DNA of 6,415 nt, taken from contig SKUV01000336.1 of assembly GCA_007129775.1 (NCBI GenBank), positions 1 to 6,415 on the forward strand, in the 5' to 3' direction. Source of the stretch: Paracoccaceae bacterium (lineage in GTDB: Bacteria > Pseudomonadota > Alphaproteobacteria > Rhodobacterales > Rhodobacteraceae). This document shows positions 1 through 5,621 of the stretch, one piece after another. Each line of letters opens with the position of its first letter. Positions within the stretch are counted from its first letter, which is position 1. The position numbers and the translations under genes were made by a program. The notes under the pieces were generated by a model. That model was not told where the DNA came from. It searched no databases and saw only the letters and a program-made list of their open reading frames with translations.

Positions 1-17
1 CGGCATCTCCAGAATCT

Positions 18-46
18 TTGATTCCGGATGCCACTTCGCCTATATT
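18..46 (+). promoter_or_regulatory. Probable sigma-70 promoter of gntR
   Basis: TTGATT at 18-23 (4 of 6 matches to the -35 consensus) and TATATT at 41-46 (5 of 6 to the -10 consensus) are separated by exactly 17 bases. Transcription would begin near 53, giving a leader of about 50 bases before the ATG at 102. The -10 runs directly into the inverted repeat at 45-60, so a protein bound there would block the promoter. This is read from sequence only, with no transcript evidence. Confidence 0.5.
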
Positions 47-60
47 TTTTGTTCAAAAAA
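45..60. promoter_or_regulatory. Inverted repeat over the gntR -10/start, candidate operator
   Basis: TTTTTTGTTCAAAAAA has two perfect 7-base arms (TTTTTTG and CAAAAAA) around a 2-base spacer. It covers the end of the predicted -10 and the expected transcription start, the usual place for an autorepression site. Its sequence is not the same as the palindrome at 5211-5228, so one regulator binding both is not obvious. The homopolymeric arms also make a fortuitous AT-rich promoter region possible. Confidence 0.35.
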
Positions 61-86
61 CAGCGAACTACCGCTCGACCGACGAT

Positions 87-93
87 AAGGGGA
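87..93 (+). promoter_or_regulatory. Ribosome binding site that decides the gntR start
   Basis: AAGGGGA lies 8 bases before the ATG at 102 but only 2 bases before the in-frame ATG at 96, so 102 is the better start. The more distant in-frame ATG at 18 lies inside the predicted -35 hexamer and would add residues unlike the GntR family. Confidence 0.55.
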
Positions 94-101
94 CCATGAT
101 T

Positions 102-875
102 ATGCAATACAACGCCGCACCTGATGATGCACCCGGGCGCGGCGCGGGCAGCGGCCCCAGTCCGCAACCGCTATACCGGCAGGTCAAGAGCCACCTTGTC
201 CACCGGGTGCTGACCGGCGAATGGCGCCCCGGCGAAATCCTGCCATCCGAGATCAAGCTGGCCGAGGAATACGGGCTGAGCCAAGGCACCGTCCGCAAGG
301 CGATCGAGGAGATGGCGTCCGAAGGGCTGGTGTCGCGGAAGGCCGGACGCGGCACCTTCGTTACCTCGCATGGCACCGGCAGACGTCCGTTCCGCTTTCA
401 TCGGCTGCGCGCCGACGACGGACAGAAGATCGCGGGCGACAATGTGCAGTTCCTGCACTTCCGCGAGACAAGCGCGACTGCGCGGGCGGCGGCAGGGCTT
501 GGCCTGCCCGGCAAGGCGCCGGTGATCGAAACGCTGCGGCTGCGCCATTATGACGGCCGTCCCGTGCTGCTGGAACTGATCTGCCTGCCCTCGAGGCGCT
601 TTCCCGGCATCGCCGCCGCGCTGGAGGCCCAGCGCCCGGCCTCGATCTGTCTATTGCTGGAGAGGAGGCACAACGTGCTGGTCACCCGTATCGAAGAGCG
701 TGTGCGGGCGCGCATGCCCGAGCCGCAAGAACGCCAGCTTCTGAATCTCGCACCGCAGACCCCGGTGCTCGAGGTCGAGCGAGTGTCTTTCAGCCTGAGT
801 GGCGAGCCGGTGGAATGGCGCACCATTACCTGTGCCACCGACAGTATCTATTACGCCAGCAATTCATCGGACTGA
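102..875 (+). CDS. GntR-family (HutC/UTRA type) transcriptional regulator
   Basis: A 257-residue DNA-binding regulator, the usual length for the HutC branch of the GntR family. A winged helix-turn-helix spans residues 22-89: it starts with PLYRQVKSHL, carries the family hallmark LPSE at 47-50, has a recognition segment LSQGTVRKAIEEM at 59-71, and ends with the wing GLVSRKAGRGTFV. Residues about 110-252 form a UTRA effector-binding domain, recognisable by its closing stretch EWRTITCATDSIYYAS. Members of this class usually repress nearby uptake or catabolic genes until a small ligand binds the UTRA domain. This gene converges on the TTT transporter operon (35 bases between its stop and that of the AbrB-like gene), so the operon is its likely target and a transported carboxylate or derivative its likely ligand; both points are inference. 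The start at 102 was chosen from ribosome-site spacing. The specific subfamily is unknown. Confidence 0.92.
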   Translation: MQYNAAPDDAPGRGAGSGPSPQPLYRQVKSHLVHRVLTGEWRPGEILPSEIKLAEEYGLSQGTVRKAIEEMASEGLVSRKAGRGTFVTSHGTGRRPFRFHRLRADDGQKIAGDNVQFLHFRETSATARAAAGLGLPGKAPVIETLRLRHYDGRPVLLELICLPSRRFPGIAAALEAQRPASICLLLERRHNVLVTRIEERVRARMPEPQERQLLNLAPQTPVLEVERVSFSLSGEPVEWRTITCATDSIYYASNSSD

Positions 876-886
876 TCCGGAACCGG

Positions 887-906
887 GTGCGCGCCGGCGC
901 CCGCAC
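887..906. terminator. Weak hairpin between convergent genes
   Basis: The short gap between the gntR and abrB-like stops contains GTGCG (887-891) and CGCAC (902-906) around a GC-rich 10-base loop. It could help end transcription from both sides, but the stem is only 5 bp and neither strand has a T-tract. It is the only candidate terminator between the two genes. Confidence 0.2.
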
Positions 907-910
907 GGCG

Positions 911-1963
911 TTATTTCGACGCCCCCGATGCCAGGCGGGCCAGCAAGAACGGCGCGATCGCATAGAGCACGATGCTGCGGAACGCCTGATGAAAGGTCAC
1001 GAACACCGGGTCCAACCCAAAGACGGCCGCGAGCATGGCCATTTCGGCGATCCCCCCTGGTGCCACCGCCAGCAACGCCACATAGACCGGCACATCCGCC
1101 ACCCAGGCCACCGGAAAGGCCAACCCCACCACGAGCGCCAGCGAACATGTTGTCGCGATGATGCTGTGGCCTCCAAGCGCTGCGACCATCCGCCAGGTGA
1201 TCCCGCGGAACCGGGCTCCAATGGTGCTGCCCAGCACAATGAAAACCAGCGCGAACAGCCAAATCGGCAGTTCCAGCGGAAAGCCCGCGACACCCAGCCC
1301 ACCCGCGAGGATCATCGGCGCAAGCAACTCTGCCGCCGGCAGCCGCACCAACCGCCCAAGCGACCAGGCCGGAACCGCCAGCAGCACGATCCACAGGTTC
1401 TGACCGACCCAGAAGGCCAGCCCCTCCTGCGCCGGCATCGTCGCCGGCTTGCCCAGCCAGAAGGCATAGACGAAGGGTACCAGAACCACGATCGCCGTCA
1501 GCCGGAACAATTGGCTCGTGACCGAGGCCGGAGCATTCGCGCCCTGCTCGATCGCGATGGCGGTGATGCCGCTCAGGCCGCCGGGGAAAGAGGCCGAGAC
1601 GGCGGTCAGCCGGTCGAACCCCGCCGCGCGGTTGTAGTAGAGCGCGGACAGAAAGGTAATGAAGGCGATGCCCCCCACCAACAGCGCGAGGCTTGCTGGC
1701 CACTGGCCGATGCGCGCGAATGATTCGGCATTGATCGCCGTTCCAAGGATCAGCCCGATGCAAATGCGGCTGCCCAGCTTTAGCGGCTTGGGCATGTCAA
1801 GCTTCATCCCCGCCAGCGCGAAGGCCGCGGTGGCAAATAGCGCGCCCAGCATCCAGGACAGTGGAACGTTTAACCATGTGGCGACCGCGCCGCCGGCCGC
1901 CCCGATGACGGCCGTTCGCAGCAACACCGGCAGCCAGTCGGGCGGAGACTTAAGGATAATCAA
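911..1963 (-). CDS. AbrB-family multi-spanning membrane protein (putative permease)
   Basis: A 350-residue, very hydrophobic protein with about ten likely membrane segments, matching the AbrB membrane family (PF05145). The family is often mislabelled as ammonia monooxygenase or a transcriptional regulator and has no settled biochemical role. It shows the family's internal duplication: a first-half motif FPGGLSGITAIA (126-137) followed by QLFRL, and a second-half counterpart APGGIAEMAMLA (301-312) followed by QAFRS. The fold looks transporter-like. It is the last gene of the tctCBA operon, 58 bases after the tctA stop, which suggests co-expression and perhaps transport of the same or a related solute (inference). 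The start is TTG at 1963, with only a weak upstream GCGAGA; no ATG or GTG start lies upstream in frame. A GTG at codon 13 is an alternative but has no better ribosome site. The family call is firm; the function is not known. Confidence 0.88.
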   Translation of the reverse strand: MIILKSPPDWLPVLLRTAVIGAAGGAVATWLNVPLSWMLGALFATAAFALAGMKLDMPKPLKLGSRICIGLILGTAINAESFARIGQWPASLALLVGGIAFITFLSALYYNRAAGFDRLTAVSASFPGGLSGITAIAIEQGANAPASVTSQLFRLTAIVVLVPFVYAFWLGKPATMPAQEGLAFWVGQNLWIVLLAVPAWSLGRLVRLPAAELLAPMILAGGLGVAGFPLELPIWLFALVFIVLGSTIGARFRGITWRMVAALGGHSIIATTCSLALVVGLAFPVAWVADVPVYVALLAVAPGGIAEMAMLAAVFGLDPVFVTFHQAFRSIVLYAIAPFLLARLASGASK

Positions 1964-1982
1964 CGGCAGTCTCGCTTCGGTT

Positions 1983-2011
1983 GAGGCCGAATCAGGCAGG
2001 CAGACGGCCTC
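1983..2011 (-). other. Intercistronic hairpin between tctA and the abrB-like gene
   Basis: GAGGCCG at 1983-1989 and CGGCCTC at 2005-2011 form a perfect 7-bp stem around a 15-base loop in the 58-base gap. There is no T-tract after it on the minus strand, so it is more likely an mRNA-processing or partial-attenuation structure than a full terminator. In GC-rich DNA a stem this size can also occur by chance. Confidence 0.25.
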
Positions 2012-2021
2012 GTGCGGCGGA

Positions 2022-3512
2022 TCAAGCCGCCGCGCGGCGCGCCCGGATGACTGACCTCAGCATGGGATAGACAAAAGACAACACCGCCACTGCAAGGATC
2101 GTCGCGGAAATCGGGCGGGTGACGAAGATCGACCAGTCGCCATCCGAAAGGATCAGCGCGCGGCGCATGTTCGTCTCGATCATGAAGCCCAGCACCAGCG
2201 CCAGGATCATCGGCGCCGGCGGAAAATCCAGCTTGCGCATGATATAGCCGAGCACCCCGAACAACAGAACCAGCCGCACGTCGAACATCAGCCCGGTGAT
2301 CGCCAGTGCCGCCATGAACGACACCCCCGCGATCCCTGTCAGCAGATAAGGTTTGGGGATGCGCACGACCATGGCAAGCCAGGGGGTCAGCAAAAGCCCG
2401 ACGATCAACAGCACGACTGCACCAAGCGCGAGGCCGAAGAACAGGCTGTAGACCAGCACGGGTTCCTGCGTGAAAATCTGCGGCCCCGGACGCAGGCCAT
2501 AAAGGATCATCGCTGCAAGGATCACCGCCGCGGCGCCCGACCCGGGAATACCCAGCGCCAGGAGCGGCACCATCGCGCCCCCTTCCGTGGCGTTGTTGGC
2601 CGATTCCGGCGCCGCCACCCCTTCGAGAGATCCGCGGCCGAATTCATCGGGCTTCTTCGAAAAGCGCTTGGCCTCGTTATAGGCGATGAAGGCGGCGATC
2701 GAGCCACCGGCCCCCGGGGCGGCTCCGACCGCCATACCGATCCCGGTCGAGCGAAGCATGGTCGGCACCACCGAACGGATCTCGGCCCAGCTTGGCAAGG
2801 CGCGCGAATAGGCGGCGATCTTTTCAGTCGCGCCCCCCTTCTGGATTTGCACAAGCACCTCGGCCACGGCAAAGACGCCGATCATCACAATCAGGAAGCT
2901 GATACCGTTCATCAGCTCGAACCGGCCAAAGGTAAAGCGCGGCATCCCGCTGAAGGGGTCAGTGCCGATGGTCACGACAAGCAACCCCAGCAGCGTGGCC
3001 AGAGCACCCTTGAAGATGTTCTTGGTGGCAAGGCTGGCCACCATCGACAGTCCGAAGATACCCACGGCGAAATACTCTGCCGCGCTGAAGCGCAGCGCAA
3101 AGGCGGCCAGCGGCAATGCAGTCACTGCAAGCAGGATGGTCGACAGAAACCACCCCACCGCCGAGGCAATGCAGATAAGCCCGAGCGCTTTGCCCGCATG
3201 GCCCTGCTGCGCCAGCGGATAGGAGTCGAACAGCGTTGCCGCGCCCGAGGCCGCACCCGGCGTGTGGATCAGCGCCGCCGTCACCCCCCCGCCGAAATTC
3301 TGCCCACCCCACAGGCCCAGCATCATGATCAGCGCCGTCGCCGGGTCCATCCCGAAGGTGAATGGCAGGATCAGGCTGATACCGATGGCACCGTTGATGC
3401 CCGGCAGGATGCCCGCAACGATGCCCAGAACAACACCGAGTACCAGAAAGAACAGCGTATAGGGCGTAATCACGTTCAAAAACGCCTCGCCGATCGCCGC
3501 AACCTCGATCAT
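2022..3512 (-). CDS. tctA: Tripartite tricarboxylate transporter large permease subunit TctA
   Basis: A 496-residue inner-membrane protein, the standard length for TctA (PF01970), with roughly a dozen hydrophobic segments. TctA forms the translocation channel and, with TctB, imports carboxylates delivered by a periplasmic receptor, driven by an ion gradient. Family landmarks are visible in order: GILPGINGAIGISLILPF near 34-51; the glycine-rich loop GGQNFGGGVTAALIHTPG at 69-86; FDSYPLAQQGHAGKALG at 95-111; GAAPGAGGSIAAFIAYNE at 263-280; AAPESANNA at 300-308; and GGAMVPLLALGIPGS at 311-325. The first glycine-rich loop differs from the version I know from many homologs (YYGAMYGGS-type, ending in NIPG), suggesting a divergent subgroup. 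The ATG at 3512 follows GGGGA with 8-base spacing, 27 bases after tctB, so the two are probably co-transcribed. The substrate cannot be predicted. Confidence 0.95.
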   Translation of the reverse strand: MIEVAAIGEAFLNVITPYTLFFLVLGVVLGIVAGILPGINGAIGISLILPFTFGMDPATALIMMLGLWGGQNFGGGVTAALIHTPGAASGAATLFDSYPLAQQGHAGKALGLICIASAVGWFLSTILLAVTALPLAAFALRFSAAEYFAVGIFGLSMVASLATKNIFKGALATLLGLLVVTIGTDPFSGMPRFTFGRFELMNGISFLIVMIGVFAVAEVLVQIQKGGATEKIAAYSRALPSWAEIRSVVPTMLRSTGIGMAVGAAPGAGGSIAAFIAYNEAKRFSKKPDEFGRGSLEGVAAPESANNATEGGAMVPLLALGIPGSGAAAVILAAMILYGLRPGPQIFTQEPVLVYSLFFGLALGAVVLLIVGLLLTPWLAMVVRIPKPYLLTGIAGVSFMAALAITGLMFDVRLVLLFGVLGYIMRKLDFPPAPMILALVLGFMIETNMRRALILSDGDWSIFVTRPISATILAVAVLSFVYPMLRSVIRARRAAA

Positions 3513-3539
3513 CTGTCGATTCCCCAGCCCAGCCCGGCG

Positions 3540-4085
3540 TCAATACAGCGACGCGACGGGTAGCCTCATGTTGAAGACAACGCCGAACAGCGCATAAAGC
3601 ATCATGGTGATCGCAACCGCCCCCAGCGCCACGCGCAGCGGCCGCCGCTCGCCCGCGATCACGATCATCACTGCGAAGGTCAGTGCCGAGGCCACGACAT
3701 AGCCCAGCAGGGGCAACAGAAACGTATAGGCCAGCATGGTAGCGACAAAAGCGAGAAGCCGAACCTCGCCCGCGCCGAACCGGGGGGCCGGGGCTTCGGC
3801 GGCCTTCTGCTCAACCGTTCGCCCGCCCGCCGCATCACCACCCTCGGCGCGGGGCTGCACCGACTTGTCCTGCGCCACGGTGCCGCCCGAGATCTCGATG
3901 CCGAAAAAACCCGTGATGATCAACCCGAGGCTCGCGATCATGAAGCCGATGGATATCAGTTGCGGAAAGAACCGCCCACCCAGGTTGTCGGTCAGCGTCA
4001 TCGGAGGAACTGCCTGCGCCAGCCACCATACATAGGCGCCGAAACCCAGACAAACGAACCCCGAAACCACATTCGACCTGATCAT
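3540..4085 (-). CDS. tctB: Tripartite tricarboxylate transporter small subunit TctB
   Basis: A 181-residue membrane protein of the TctB family, the small and poorly conserved partner of TctA. Hydrophobic segments fall near residues 6-24, 40-62, 108-125, 127-145 and 150-171. A hydrophilic, alanine- and glutamate-rich loop at about 64-107 lies between the second and third, the usual TctB layout. Conserved-looking features are DNLGGRFFPQL at 33-43 before the second segment and YALFGVVFNMRLP near the C-terminus. The start at 4085 was chosen because GGAGG lies exactly 5 bases upstream. A longer in-frame ATG at 4175 would add 30 polar residues, lies inside the hairpin that follows tctC, and is unlikely. 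The order receptor, small subunit, large subunit supports the call independently of the weak sequence conservation. Confidence 0.9.
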   Translation of the reverse strand: MIRSNVVSGFVCLGFGAYVWWLAQAVPPMTLTDNLGGRFFPQLISIGFMIASLGLIITGFFGIEISGGTVAQDKSVQPRAEGGDAAGGRTVEQKAAEAPAPRFGAGEVRLLAFVATMLAYTFLLPLLGYVVASALTFAVMIVIAGERRPLRVALGAVAITMMLYALFGVVFNMRLPVASLY

Positions 4086-4090
4086 GCATA

Positions 4091-4095
4091 CCTCC
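4091..4095 (-). promoter_or_regulatory. Ribosome binding site that decides the tctB start
   Basis: On the minus strand GGAGG is followed by 5 bases and the ATG at 4085. This supports a 181-residue TctB beginning MIRSNVVSG. The ATG overlapping upstream at 4090 is out of frame. Confidence 0.7.
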
Positions 4096-4148
4096 GGAAG
4101 ATTGCGCAGGACGCGCTCCTTCACTCGCGGCTCGCCCCGAGAGGCACT

Positions 4149-4176
4149 GGTGCCCGCCGACCCAACGGCGGACACC
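4149..4176 (-). other. Strong hairpin directly after tctC
   Basis: Arms 4149-4159 and 4166-4176 form an 11-bp stem in the transcript, with one G-U wobble and a 6-base loop. It begins 8 bases after the tctC stop codon. There is no U-tract after it, so full intrinsic termination is unlikely. In operons where a binding protein precedes membrane subunits, such hairpins often protect the upstream mRNA from 3' decay or cause partial termination, giving more receptor than permease. That role is inferred here from position. Confidence 0.55.
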
Positions 4177-4184
4177 GAAGCGAA

Positions 4185-5144
4185 TCAATTCAGACCGGCC
4201 AGGAATTCCCGGAATTCCTCGTTCGCAATGTCGAGGTTCGCCTTGAACTCGTCGGGGCCCAGGAAGGCGGGGTTCAGGCTGCTCTCGACCCAATAGGTCC
4301 TCCAGGGTTCATCATCGTAAATATCGGCCAGCACTGCCGCGATGGCATCCAAAAGCTCGCGATCCATGTTCGGAGGGCCGAAAACGCCACGGAACTTGTT
4401 CGAGATCACCGGATAGCCAAGCTCGGCCAGCGTTGGAGCGTCTGGAAAGGCGTCAAGCCGCTCTTCCTGGAACACGCCCAGAATCCGCAAGGTGCCGGCT
4501 TCGAGATGGCTCAGCCCCTGACCCGGGTTGAGTAGAACGGCATCGATATGCTGGCCCAGCAGCGCTACCACCGCATCTCCGCCGCCTTCGTGCGGAACAG
4601 TGCGGAACTGAAGGTCCGTTGCGCGCATGAAGTTCTGAAGCACCAGATTGTCCAACGACCCGGCGCTGCCGATGCCGATGCTCAGCCCGCGCGGATCGGC
4701 GCGCGCGGCATCCATGAATTCCTCCATCGTCTGATAGGGGCTGTCGTCGTGGACATAAAGCGTGGTGGGGTCCAGAAACAGCCGAGCGATCGGGGTCACG
4801 TCCTCATAGGAGGGCAGGCCCTCGACGCGCAGCGGCGTCAGAAGCTGGGTGGGCGTCACCGATTTCAACGTCGTTCCGTCAGGCTCAACCTGGGTTGCAA
4901 GCCAGCTCATCGCCACGGCACCGGACCCGCCGACGCGGTTGTCAACCACCGTCGTGACGCCGAACTTTTCTTCCAACGTGCGCGCCAGGTTGCGCATCAT
5001 GATGTCGCCGCCGCCGCCGGGGCTGGAATGGGTGGCAAGCGTCAACGACTGGGGCGGCCAGTCCTGCGCCTGTGCAGCGCTCATGCCAAACGCGAACGGC
5101 AGGGCCAACGTCGCGGCACTGACAATCTTTCTCAGGTGTTGCAT
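4185..5144 (-). CDS. tctC: TTT periplasmic solute receptor TctC (Bug family)
   Basis: A 319-residue extracytoplasmic receptor of the TctC/Bug family (PF03401), at the usual family length. A Sec signal peptide occupies residues 1-26: basic start MQHLRK, hydrophobic core, and an AQA cleavage site before QDW. The mature protein opens with SLTLATHSSPGGGGD (33-47), then VVDNRVGGSGAVA (66-78) and EPDGTTL (87-93), the order typical of Bug proteins, which close two lobes around a carboxylate. Further along are GIGSAGSLDNL (157-167), the segment HEGGGDAVVALLGQHIDA (185-202) and GVFGPPNMDRELLDAIAA (253-270). It should bind a small carboxylate in the periplasm and dock with TctAB. Bug receptors for citrate, other di- and tricarboxylates, aromatic acids and nicotinate are known, and the ligand here is not predictable. 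The start at 5144 has GAGGAG 7 bases upstream; an ATG at 5171 adds nine residues and has its own GGAGG. Confidence 0.95.
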   Translation of the reverse strand: MQHLRKIVSAATLALPFAFGMSAAQAQDWPPQSLTLATHSSPGGGGDIMMRNLARTLEEKFGVTTVVDNRVGGSGAVAMSWLATQVEPDGTTLKSVTPTQLLTPLRVEGLPSYEDVTPIARLFLDPTTLYVHDDSPYQTMEEFMDAARADPRGLSIGIGSAGSLDNLVLQNFMRATDLQFRTVPHEGGGDAVVALLGQHIDAVLLNPGQGLSHLEAGTLRILGVFQEERLDAFPDAPTLAELGYPVISNKFRGVFGPPNMDRELLDAIAAVLADIYDDEPWRTYWVESSLNPAFLGPDEFKANLDIANEEFREFLAGLN

Positions 5145-5151
5145 CCGGTTT

Positions 5152-5157
5152 CTCCTC
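5152..5157 (-). promoter_or_regulatory. Ribosome binding site of tctC
   Basis: GAGGAG on the minus strand, part of GGAGAGGAG, lies 7 bases before the ATG at 5144. It supports a start that gives a standard-length signal peptide. The competing ATG at 5171 is preceded by GGAGG at 9 bases, but that GGAGG is the loop of a hairpin. Confidence 0.65.
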
Positions 5158-5173
5158 TCCTGGTGGGACATTG

Positions 5174-5193
5174 CGGCGCACCTCCATGCGCCG
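5174..5193 (-). promoter_or_regulatory. Leader hairpin with GGAGG in its loop, upstream of tctC
   Basis: In the operon transcript, CGGCGCA and TGCGCCG form a perfect 7-bp stem around the 6-base loop TGGAGG. The 3' arm ends 2 bases before the alternative tctC start at 5171 and about 29 bases before the preferred start at 5144. A GGA motif shown in a hairpin loop is the kind of site bound by CsrA/RsmA proteins where these exist, and it could also act as a ribosome standby site. The structure is seen directly; the function is inference. Confidence 0.4.
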
Positions 5194-5210
5194 GAATGAT
5201 TATGTGCTTC

Positions 5211-5228
5211 ATATCTTATATAAGATAT
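5211..5228. promoter_or_regulatory. Perfect 18-bp palindrome, candidate operator of the TTT operon
   Basis: ATATCTTATATAAGATAT is fully self-complementary and AT-rich in a GC-rich neighbourhood. It covers the whole predicted -10 hexamer and half of the spacer of the operon promoter, an ideal place for a dimeric repressor. The GntR-family protein encoded at 102-875 is the obvious candidate, but the palindrome does not match the HutC-type GT-N-TA-N-AC pattern I know, so a different regulator is possible. Confidence 0.6.
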
Positions 5229-5241
5229 AACTATCTTTCAA
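5213..5241 (-). promoter_or_regulatory. Probable sigma-70 promoter of the tctCBA-abrB operon
   Basis: On the minus strand TTGAAA (5241-5236, 4 of 6 consensus bases) is followed after exactly 17 bases by TAAGAT (5218-5213, 4 of 6). Transcription would begin near 5206, giving a leader of about 60 bases with the GGAGG-loop hairpin. No other comparably spaced promoter was seen in the 200 bases upstream of tctC. The overlap with the palindrome suggests the promoter is repressed when a protein is bound. Confidence 0.55.
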
Positions 5242-5471
5242 GCGCCGCCGATACCGCGCGGCCTGGCGCATGGCCATCTTGTCGGGCAGCGGGGCTTTGC
5301 TGCACGAATCCTGCGAGGGTTCGCCCGCCTCGATCCGTCGCAGCGGGAGACGGGCCGCCCCACAGTCAGCGCTGCGCCGTCCGCCTCCTGCCGCTCGTGA
5401 CGTGACTGCGGCACACTCCGCATCCTCCACGGGTGCGAGCGTCGGAGGATGCGGGCTTTGGAGCGAGACGG
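5242..5471. other. Intergenic stretch with no supported gene
   Basis: Together with the operon leader, more than 300 bases between tctC and the IS remnant lack a recognisable gene. Open frames exist on both strands, but none has a ribosome site and a recognisable product together. The minus frame ending within the operator palindrome has G/C-rich third positions and could be the tail of an older gene. The clearest structure is the hairpin at 5418-5454. Confidence 0.4.
5418..5454. other. Hairpin with a perfect 11-bp stem, terminator-like
   Basis: CCGCATCCTCC (5418-5428) and GGAGGATGCGG (5444-5454) are perfect complements around a 15-base loop. On the plus strand it is followed by GCTTT but no real T-tract; on the minus strand there is none. 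It ends 17 bases before the IS left end, so it may be the terminator of a plus-strand gene no longer present, or a boundary structure between the TTT operon and the accessory DNA. Confidence 0.4.
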
Positions 5472-5602
5472 TGACCTGCCACGGGATTTTTCCTCCATCT
5501 GCGATTAGAGTCCGACCCAAGGAAGGGACGGACAATGAAGCGAACGAGATTCACGGACGAGCAGATCATCTGCATCCTGGCCGAGCATGAGGCTGGGGCG
5601 AG
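5472..5602 (+). mobile_element. Left-end remnant of an IS3-family insertion sequence
   Basis: The sequence from TGACCTGCCACGGGATTTTT onward has the character of an IS3-family left end: TG terminus, about 60 bases of leader, a ribosome-binding GGAAGGGACGG, and then the start of OrfA at 5535. Only the first codons of OrfA survive; no OrfB, integrase DDE core or right end follows. The remnant is fused to unrelated sequence somewhere between about 5590 and 5610. The left boundary is inferred from the TG start and from family knowledge; no target duplication can be checked. Confidence 0.6.
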
Positions 5603-5621
5603 AGCACCCGTGACATGCTGA
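5535..5621 (+). pseudogene. Truncated IS3-family transposase OrfA (N-terminus only)
   Basis: The frame begins MKRTRFTDEQIICILAEHEAG, which matches the N-terminal helix of IS3-type OrfA proteins (MKRTRFTEEQIIGVL-EHEAG pattern), the start of their helix-turn-helix. After about 21-23 codons the similarity ends and the frame runs into TGA at 5619. A full OrfA is about 90-100 residues, so most of it is missing, including the rest of the helix-turn-helix and the leucine zipper. It cannot encode a working protein. A good ribosome site (GGAAGGGACGG, 5521-5531) precedes the ATG, so a short peptide could still be made. Confidence 0.7.

Noticed and set aside
18..101. Longer gntR start at ATG 18
   Set aside because: It would place the start inside the predicted -35 and add residues not found in GntR proteins; the ribosome site at 87-93 supports 102.
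815..1723. Plus-strand open frame of 302 codons across the abrB-like gene
   Set aside because: The product is R/Q/H-rich with no domain, and it overlaps both gntR and the well-supported membrane protein; it arises from GC-rich codon bias.
2847..3563. Plus-strand open frame of 238 codons antisense to tctA
   Set aside because: The product is a low-complexity H/Q/R-rich shadow of tctA, whose own family motifs are unambiguous.
4086..4175. Longer tctB start at ATG 4175
   Set aside because: The added 30 polar residues precede the first membrane segment, the codon lies in the post-tctC hairpin, and GGAGG at 4091-4095 supports 4085.
5209..5535. Minus-strand open frame of 108 codons upstream of tctC, ending inside the operator palindrome
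   Set aside because: It crosses the IS left end and the hairpin, has no ribosome site and no recognisable product; the final part could be an old gene tail, but I cannot support a call.
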